From Maniola hyperantus (Eukaryota > Arthropoda > Insecta > Lepidoptera > Nymphalidae): a DNA stretch of 64,000 nt. The notes under the pieces were generated by a model. The model worked only from the letters and a program-made list of their open reading frames with translations, searched no databases and was not told the origin of the DNA. Positions 57,892 through 64,000 of the stretch are shown here, in pieces; positions within the stretch are counted from its first letter, which is position 1, and every line of letters begins with the position of its first letter. The position numbers and the translations under genes were made by a program. The stretch is from assembly GCF_902806685.2 (NCBI RefSeq), contig NC_048548.1, forward strand, positions 14,534,557 to 14,598,556, in the 5' to 3' direction.

Positions 57892-58111
57892 CTAGCTGAT
57901 GCCCGGGGCCTTCCTACGCTTGGATTTAGATTTTTAAAAATCCCATAGGAACTCGGATTTTTCGGGATTAAAAGTAGCCTATGTCACTCTCCAGGTCTTT
58001 ATACCTATGCAAGAAATCACATCGACCCGTTGCTCCGTTGCGACGTGATTAAAGGACAAACCAAAAAACCAACAAACAAACACACTTTCGCATTTATAAT
58101 AAGGGTACTGA
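57892..58111 (-). mobile_element. H2 Helitron-like copy, full length
   Basis: CTAG at 57892-57895; hairpin region diverged (GGGGCCTTCCTACGC); TTCGGGATTAAAAGTAGCC block; TCA start at 58109. Confidence 0.75.
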
Positions 58112-58124
58112 TGTGAATCATTTC

Positions 58125-58255
58125 TGAGGTTCTTCCGGGTGCTCCCGTGGAATGAATAATGGCCAAGAATACTGGCCGCATTTCCGCGATAGACAGCCAG
58201 GCTGATCCGTTACGCAAAAAATGAGCCAGCCCTTCTGTCACCAGATGAGGCTAAG
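58125..58255 (-). mobile_element. K LINE relic, reversed
   Basis: GGCCAAGAATACTGGCCGCA, GACAGCCAGGCTGATCCG and AAAAAATGAGCCAGC match 44060-44135 reversed. Confidence 0.65.
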
Positions 58256-58620
58256 TTTTAATTAAAGCTTTAATGCCACTTGCCCAGATTGCTCTGTTAA
58301 AAACCTCTTTGCATCGCTTCGCAGGGAATGTGAACTGAGCCTTAAGAGACTATCTAACCCTTATAATCCGGTTTATAAGGCAGTAACTTTGCCCCTAACT
58401 CTGCCCACTTCATTAAAGGATTACTTGAAGTGGGAGTCGAGTTCTCACTTCTCACACATCTCGTAGTAAGTGGCTGTCAAAACTTTGAAGGCTTATTGAA
58501 TAAGATGTTTTTGACTTTTTTTCAATCTCCGCTGATAGTAAGTGAAGATGCCATCTAACGGCTGAAATTAATAATAAATCAATAAAAAAAATTAATAATC
58601 AATCTATCTTAGTACGCGAC
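58256..58620. other. No gene seen
   Basis: A short Lepidoptera-like 3' end scrap may lie near 58520 but nothing is certain. Confidence 0.3.
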
Positions 58621-58757
58621 AGGTCGAGATGGCAATAGGGGTAGTGACGCCCCGCACACCCGCACAGACCCCACGCTAACCCGGTGCGGGCGAGCGCGGG
58701 TGACGTGCGGGCGTGCGGGGCGTCCCCCCGCCCCATTGCCCGATTGCCATCTCGATC
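58621..58757. mobile_element. GC-rich palindromic miniature element
   Basis: AGGTCGAGATGGCAAT at the left is mirrored by ATTGCCATCTCGATC at the right. The core has CCCCGCACACCCGCACAGAC and GGTGCGGGCGAGCGCGGGTG. It stands out as about 70% G+C in AT-rich surroundings. Confidence 0.75.
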
Positions 58758-58956
58758 AATAAAAATAATATTCAACTATACGTTTAAACCATGCTCTTGA
58801 ATCACTCTATCTATAAATTTAAAAAAAAAACTTTTAATGAAAATCGCAGTAAAATCCATTGCGTAGTTCAAAAGATCTAAACGCACAAACGGGCAGACAC
58901 CTGGAAGCGACTTTGTTTTATACTAAGTAGTTATAATATTATAAAGATCATATGAA

Positions 58957-59170
58957 TCAGTACCCTTATTATACATGAGAAAGTGTGTTTGTTTGTTGGT
59001 TCGTTGGTTTGTTGGTTCGTCCTTTAATCACGTCGCAACGGAGCAACGAATTGACGTGTTTTTTGCATGGGTATAGTCAAAGACTTGGAGAGTGACATAG
59101 GCTACTTTTTATCCCGGAAAATCAAAGAGTTCCCACGGGATTTTTAAAAAACCTAATTCCACGCGAACAA
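58957..59170 (+). mobile_element. H2 copy lacking its 3' end
   Basis: Starts TCAGTACCCTTATTATACAT, runs to CTAATTCCACGCGAAC and stops inside the hairpin. Confidence 0.7.
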
Positions 59171-59595
59171 ATATTCCTATGATATTTACATGAAAGCTCA
59201 CAGTCCAGTAAGCTCGTTCAAAAGCCAAACACTTTGCGAAATGGTACAAAGGCGAAGCTCTCGGCAAAGTGTCCTTTTGTCTTATTTATTGTTTGCTGTT
59301 TGTTAAGCGTGCACTTTCCGAATGTGGAACATTCAAAATTGTACAATTTGGTATTTGTCTACTTTTGAATTTGATAAATATTATTACTTTATTATAAACT
59401 AGGATAAAAATAATGACGTACGCTGAAAAAAATATTAAAATCCAACAAAGATTTACAAAGTTACAGGCATTTTAATTTTGGAGTGGGAGGGTCTTCTATC
59501 CCTTTCACGCAAAACGAAATTTTGTATGAAACCGCACGAAGCTACTATGGCATTAGTAGGTGTGGCGTCAAACTGCTGTAACGCTATCTCTGTCT

Positions 59596-59728
59596 CATCA
59601 TCATCATCATCAATCAGCCTGTTTGCGTCCACTGCTGGACATAGGCCTTCCCAAGAGCACGCCACCACACACGATCCTCCGCCTTCCTCATCCACCTATT
59701 CTCTGTCATCTCTGTGTACCCTGTGTAC
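59596..59728 (-). mobile_element. RTE-like LINE 3' tail with 10-base TSD
   Basis: Flanked by perfect ATCTCTGTCT (59586-59595 and 59729-59738). Begins CATCATCATCATC, then CAGCCTGTTTGCGTCCACTG and CTGGACATAGGCCTTCCC, a relative of R. Copy 1 of T (near 38480) shows the empty site. Confidence 0.82.
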
Positions 59729-59833
59729 ATCTCTGTCTAATCAGAAATTTTTATAAATACTTATACTTAACTTTTTTGTTATTTGATCGATTTAATTAGT
59801 TTTTTTCAGTTTACGTCATTATTTTTATTCCAG

Positions 59834-60049
59834 TCTAAATATATAAAAGGAAAAGGTGACTGACTGACTGATCTATCAACGCACAGCTCAAACTACTGGA
59901 CGGATCGGGCTGAAATTTGGCATGCAGATAGCTATTATGACGTAGGCATCCGCTAAGAAAGGGTTTTTGAAAATTCAAACCCTAAGGGGGTGAAACAGGG
60001 GTTTGAAATTTGTGTAGTCCACGCGGACGAAGTCGCGAGCATAAGCTAG
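59834..60049 (+). mobile_element. H1 copy in the right arm of T
   Basis: Starts TCTAAATATATAAAAGG and ends CATAAGCTAG at 60046-60049, directly before TTTATAATG of the T arm. Confidence 0.82.
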
Positions 60050-60176
60050 TTTATAATGAAGTAATAAAAAAATTGGAGTCAAATACCCAATTAATCCTTT
60101 GACACTGTAATGCAAAATCGCTAAGTTAATAGATATACATACTTACAAAGCATTATACGATATGCATATCTATACG

Positions 60177-60319
60177 CAGTGGCGTGCAGCTCGTAGAGGC
60201 ATAAACGCACTGCTTACCCTCAATGTAATAAATCAATGCTTATTTTTCATTATAACCTGCTGTAAAATAAGTTCATACCTAAATGCATACCCTGGCTTGA
60301 ACTCCTGTGCATGCCACTG
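60177..60319. mobile_element. hAT-like miniature element, second copy
   Basis: Ends CAGTGGCGTGCA and TGCATGCCACTG; flanks TCTATACG (60169-60176) and CCTATACG (60320-60327) are an 8-base duplication with one mismatch. 143 bases, relative of 16543-16707 in the reversed orientation. Confidence 0.8.
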
Positions 60320-60344
60320 CCTATACGCCGTCTCCGAAATCAGG

Positions 60345-60934
60345 AAATCAGAAGGGCATAAAATAAATAAAAATCTGTTTTAGAATGCACAGGTAAAGCC
60401 CTTTCATAATATGAAACCCCACTTGAAATAGTTCTTACTTCGAAAATTGAAAATACTAATTGTTAGTTCATGACCACAATTTAAACTTTTTTTGTGTGAC
60501 GTAACCCTAAATTCACGGTTTTCAGATTTTTCCCCTTATGTCAGTACGCTTACTATAATATGATTTTACGTTTCACCAAACGTTGCTAGAATTCGAGAGT
60601 CGAAACACAATACCGTCAAAGTAAAATGGACCTAAAGAGCCTTGAATTGAAGTCAAAAACTCAATGCCACTGATTTTAATTTCGCAACGTTTCCGCTTGG
60701 AACGCTGGCTGTAGATGTGTAGACAAACTTGAGCTTTAAAACAAGTCAGTTAAGATCCAGTTTACTATAAAGCGGAAGGTTTTAGACACTCGAATACTAT
60801 CAACCTTGGTAAGACATAAACTCGTACTAAGCGTACCTAATGCTATAAGACCTACTTACCTGCCAAATTTCATGATTCTAAGTCAATGGGAAGTACCCTG
60901 TAGGTTTGAAGTGCGGAACCCTAAAAATTTAAAA
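60345..60934 (-). repeat. GTTCCG repeat split by a G-like element
   Basis: 60345-60543 and 60838-60934 are the two halves of a reversed GTTCCG repeat. Between them (about 60546-60836) is a diverged G-like element: GATTTTACGTTTCACC, GTAAAATGGACCTAAAGAGC, TTTCCGCTTGGAACGCTGGC. Confidence 0.65.
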
Positions 60935-60989
60935 TATGAAAACAGCTGCGCAAGAAAAGATGTTTACGCTATAATCAGTGACTGGCTGA

Positions 60990-61238
60990 AATCCCGTGGG
61001 AACTCTTTGATTTTTCGGGATAAAAAGTAGCCTATGTCACTCTACCGCCAGTGGCCCTACCGCGGTTGTTTGACAGCTACAATGTCACGATCGCAATCAT
61101 CTCCGATTGGTTAATGCTCGCTCACTATTGGCCACAATGCATTGTTGCAACAAGAATCGCACAAATTCAGCCAATCAGAACAATTGAGATTGTAATAATG
61201 ATTGATGCAGGTTTTAGACAATCGCCCTACTGTTCTCC
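60990..61238 (-). mobile_element. H2 fragment followed by a reversed F element
   Basis: 60990-61043 is a reversed H2 middle (CCGTGGGAACTCTTTG, GTAGCCTATGTCACTCT). From 61044 the F element runs GCCCTACCGCGGTTGTTTG to GACAATCGCCCTACTGTT. F is inside H2 sequence here as at 3640. Confidence 0.65.
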
Positions 61239-61469
61239 CTCTCAGCTTTCACTAGACAGACTAGTTATCATATCATAGTGAGGCAGATTAATTAGCGCAA
61301 GACAAACTCGCAATCAACGCAGGTTAGTTTGTTCAGCTAATCACTGTTCCCCTACTCAGCACTCACTTCGGGCTTAGTACGAGTTTAGAGTCTCGATAAC
61401 GTTGATAGAACATCGAATATTTCGATATTGTATAGTATAGTATTGTAAAGTTAGAGGAAAATGAACCTT

Positions 61470-61695
61470 ATCAAAGTCAAAAAGTCAAAGTCAAATGATT
61501 TATTCAAAATAGGTAATTAATAACGCTTTTTGATGGTCAGATGTTGGATTTCTAAGATATAGTGGTGATAATTACGCAAACTTAAAACTAAAGCTACGAG
61601 GGTTCCAAACGCGCCCAGGTCTGAGAAGAGCCCACAACAAACTCAGCCGGGTATTCTTTTTATTATCACCACTTTACAAAATTATTGAATATCAT
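61470..61695 (-). mobile_element. L LINE 3' end, reversed
   Basis: Starts with GTCAAA repeats, then TTTATTCAAAATAGGTAAT, CGCCCAGGTCTGAGAAGAGC and GCCGGGTATTCTTTTTATTA. Confidence 0.65.
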
Positions 61696-62045
61696 CAAAC
61701 CATCTCCAGCTCACTAGTTTGGCCATTGTAGGATCCATATTTTACTTATAATTACATCTCATCATCATCATCAAGTCTCGAAGCCCGTGCCACTTGGCTT
61801 TAGCTAGCCAAATCTTCATCTTTAAATCAAGCGAAATTAGGTTCATTTTCCTCCGACGTTTTATTGTTACGATATTCGAAATCTATCAATGGTTTCGAGA
61901 TATTATGCTAATCCTTACTAAGGGTACATTATTTGCAATTGCGTAATAAGGTAGTTACTGCCTACGCGTTTATATTACACGTCAAACAAGCGATGCGGAA
62001 AAACTAGGTAAGAAGATTTTGCTAAATATGGGCCTCATAAGAAAG
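61696..62045. other. No gene seen
   Basis: A short CATCATCATCATCA run near 61757 may be a tail scrap. Nothing else recognised. Confidence 0.35.
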
Positions 62046-62384
62046 CTCAGAGTCACTCAGCGGGCGATGGAGAGAGCTATGTGCGGAGTTTCTCTACGTG
62101 ATCAATGAGGAAATGAGGAGATCCGTAGGAGAACTAGAGAAACCGACATAGCTCAACGGGTTGCGAAGCTGAAGTGGCAATGGGCAGGGCACATAGTTCG
62201 GAAAACCGATAGACATTGGGGTCCCAAGGTGCTGGAATGGCGACCTCACACTGGAAGACGCAGCGTTTGAAGATCCCCCACTAGGTGAACGGACGACATC
62301 AGACGAGCAGGGAGCCGCTTCAGGCGACGCAAGACCGTGGCGTTTGGAAGTCCCTACAAGAGACCTATGTCCAGCAATGGACTC
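62046..62384 (+). mobile_element. R LINE 3' end, well preserved
   Basis: CTCAGAGTCACTCAGCGGGC, GAAGTGGCAATGGGCAGGG, GTCCCAAGGTGCTGGAATGG to GTCCAGCAATGGAC. Small deletions (near 62310) break the frame. Confidence 0.8.
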
Positions 62385-63336
62385 TATTTTTTTTTTTTTT
62401 TTTATTAAAAATTATATTTATTATTCTTCAAAAATAACATGATAAGAGAAAGATGGTACTCTCTAGGTAATAGTTAGGTACAAAACGCTGTTCTAAAAAT
62501 TCAAAATTTAATCTAAAATAATAAATTTAAAAAGTTTTAGAGTTTACCTCGTAAGTTTCATGCTAATGGTTGATGATGATGATGATGATGACGAAAATAA
62601 AACAAGGATGTGTACAAGAATGCAGTATACTAATGTATCTACCTGTACACAATTTCTTCCGAAGATTTTCTTTGCACAGTGATTCGTAATTTTATTTGGT
62701 AGGGCTGCCACAAACTCTATAGGTAAGGCTACACCTGACATTTTGAAAAGTATTTCATGATACTTGTTGGCTCCTGAAAAGTATGCAAAAGTTTGAAAAC
62801 AGATTTTGGATTGCAGGAGTTGTCTCTGTCAAAAAGATTCCTTTCATGTAGATAATATCACTGATCAACCCACAGTCGGCTCACTACAGAGCACGGGTCT
62901 CCTTCTCCGAATGAGAAGGGTTTTGACCGTAGCCATGTGCGGATTGACCTACTTGGGGATAAATAGTGATCCAATTTTTTTTACAAATTTATGATGAGTG
63001 TCATACCGAAGGCATAACGCTTAAATGAGTGGGGTTGGGGGAGGAGGGGGGGGGGGAGGGGGTGGTCTCATAGCACGAGTAAGTAGTAAATTCCAAAAAC
63101 CGGCAATTCGTGGTTACATCACAAAAAAGTCTTTTCTTTTGTATAAATATAGTTATTTTTGTTAGTGTAGGGCGTAGGCAACCCTGGCACGTAGACGCCA
63201 TTATTTTTCCGTTACGGAATTCAATAGCAATTTCAAGCGAAATTGGGTTCACGGTACATTAAGATAAGTTATTTTAAGTTTTCATTATTTACATTACATT
63301 ATGCTTGATATTGTTTCAAGTAGAATTTATTTCTTA
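62385..63336. other. Non-coding stretch
   Basis: A T run at 62389-62404 opens what looks like a reversed LINE 3' end (AAATAACATGATAAGAG). (GAT)n at 62570-62590. A reversed SINE-B 3' scrap at 62853-62945 (CAGTCGGCTCACTACAGAGC). A G-rich run at about 63030-63065. No gene. Confidence 0.5.
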
Positions 63337-63593
63337 CTAGCTGATGCCCGCGACTTCGTCCGCGTGGAATTAGGTTTTTAAAAATCCCGTGGGAGCTCTT
63401 TCATTTTCTGGGATAAAAAGTAGCCTATGTCACTCTCCAGGTCTTTAGCTATACCTTTATTATGCCTATGACCTATACCCATGCAAAAATCTCGTCGATC
63501 CGTTGCTCAGTTGCGACGTGATTGAAGGACAAAACAACAAACCAATAAACCAACAAACAATCTCACTTTCGCATTTATAATAAGCGTACCTAC
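63337..63593 (-). mobile_element. H2 Helitron-like copy, full length
   Basis: CTAG at 63337-63340, hairpin GCGACTTCGTCCGCG, a small duplication around CTATACC (63448-63480), and a GTTTGTTGG end. Confidence 0.75.
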
Positions 63594-63717
63594 TCACTAG
63601 ACGATGAATATTAGATAAATTTAAATTCTTTGATTTTTGGCATTTGCCAAATAGAAATAGCTAAAAGGAAAAATCCTATCTTTTCATTGGTCGTAGGCCC
63701 TAGTCATGTAATGTTCA

Positions 63718-63866
63718 CAAATCGTTCACTATAACTTAACCCCAGCCGTCATGTTGGCACCATTGCTTTGTATGCTTTATTCCTTAGAGCTTAGGGTTCA
63801 TTATTGTGTGATTTGCAATGGTGCCAACATAACGTCAGGGGAAGAGTTACAGTGAACGGTCTGTAC
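63718..63866. mobile_element. Palindromic miniature element
   Basis: GTTCACTATAACTTAACCCC and GTTGGCACCATTGC at the left are mirrored by GCAATGGTGCCAAC and GTTACAGTGAACGG at the right, arms about 60 bases. Confidence 0.7.
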
Positions 63867-64000
63867 ATCTCGCCACCCTTACATTATTTAACCATCAAAG
63901 TTGTCAACAATTCTCTAACAGCGGTTTGTGAATAATTCCTACTTCAAACGTTGGAACTTTAAACTGTGGAATTTTAGTGGTACCTTTGCCGAAACTTCAA

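Larger units (their letters stand above)
59345..60093 (+). mobile_element. T element, copy 2, with inverted ends
   Basis: Left arm AATTTGGTATTTG, ATTATAAACTAGGATAAAAA, TAATGACGTACGCTG is mirrored at the right by CAGTTTACGTCATTATTTTT, then (after an H1 insertion) TTTATAATGAAGTAATAA and AATACCCAATT. Interior GTGGGAGGGTCTTCTATCCC matches copy 1. It also hosts an RTE-like tail at 59596-59728. Confidence 0.7.

Overview
The window looks like lepidopteran (moth or butterfly) nuclear DNA. The evidence is a cytochrome P450 of CYP9A type with insect-style short exons, and a dense mix of Lepidoptera-type repeats: Helitron-like elements ending in a hairpin plus CTAG, tRNA-derived SINEs, 5'-truncated RTE- and Jockey/CR1-like LINEs, and short inverted-repeat DNA elements. 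There are no bacterial-style operons, rRNA genes or convincing free-standing tRNA genes. Species cannot be read from the sequence.

The only intact host gene I can support is a ten-exon P450 at 41909-51203 on the + strand. It encodes 536 residues; all nine introns are GT-AG and the reading frame is unbroken. Every P450 signature is present: N-terminal membrane anchor, WxxxR, AGxDT, ExxR, PERF and the heme-cysteine loop. A TATA-like box and a GTAAGT donor about 1 kb upstream, with an acceptor 3 bases before the ATG, suggest an untranslated first exon. A poly(A) signal lies 35 bases after the stop.

Region by region. 1-5.7 kb: Helitron-like copies (families H1 and H2 below) and the GTTCCG-type repeat. 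5.7-6.9 kb: a minisatellite built from the head of a SINE, then the SINE, then a LINE 3' end. 7-12 kb: RTE-like fragments and head-to-tail Helitron pairs. 12.0-12.8 kb: the longest LINE coding remnant. 13-25 kb: SINEs, Helitrons, inverted-repeat elements, and a hAT-like element with an 8-base target duplication. 25.4-27.1 kb: a diverged tandem repeat. 28-32 kb: a tandem Helitron pair and LINE 3' ends. 32-34.3 kb: two nested-insertion complexes, one containing a 751-base element with a 9-base target duplication. 34-40.7 kb: more repeats. 40.7-51.3 kb: the P450 with transposon-filled introns. 51.3-64 kb: repeats with two locally duplicated unclassified segments.

Family names used here. H1: Helitron-like, 5' end TCTAAATATATAAAAGG followed by GACT repeats. 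H2: Helitron-like, 5' end beginning TCA(G)TACC.TTATTATAAATG. H1 and H2 share a 3' end (hairpin, then GCTAG). SINE-A, SINE-B and SINE-C: three tRNA-headed SINEs. R: RTE-like LINE ending in GAT repeats. J1, J2, J3: Jockey/CR1-like LINEs. K, L, M: other LINE 3' relics. GTTCCG repeat: an unclassified element of about 450 bases bounded by GGGTTCCGTACC and a CTCGCACTTGG(C) end. Nearly all short open frames in the window fall inside these repeats and are not genes. Family names rest on my recognition of motifs, not on a database search.
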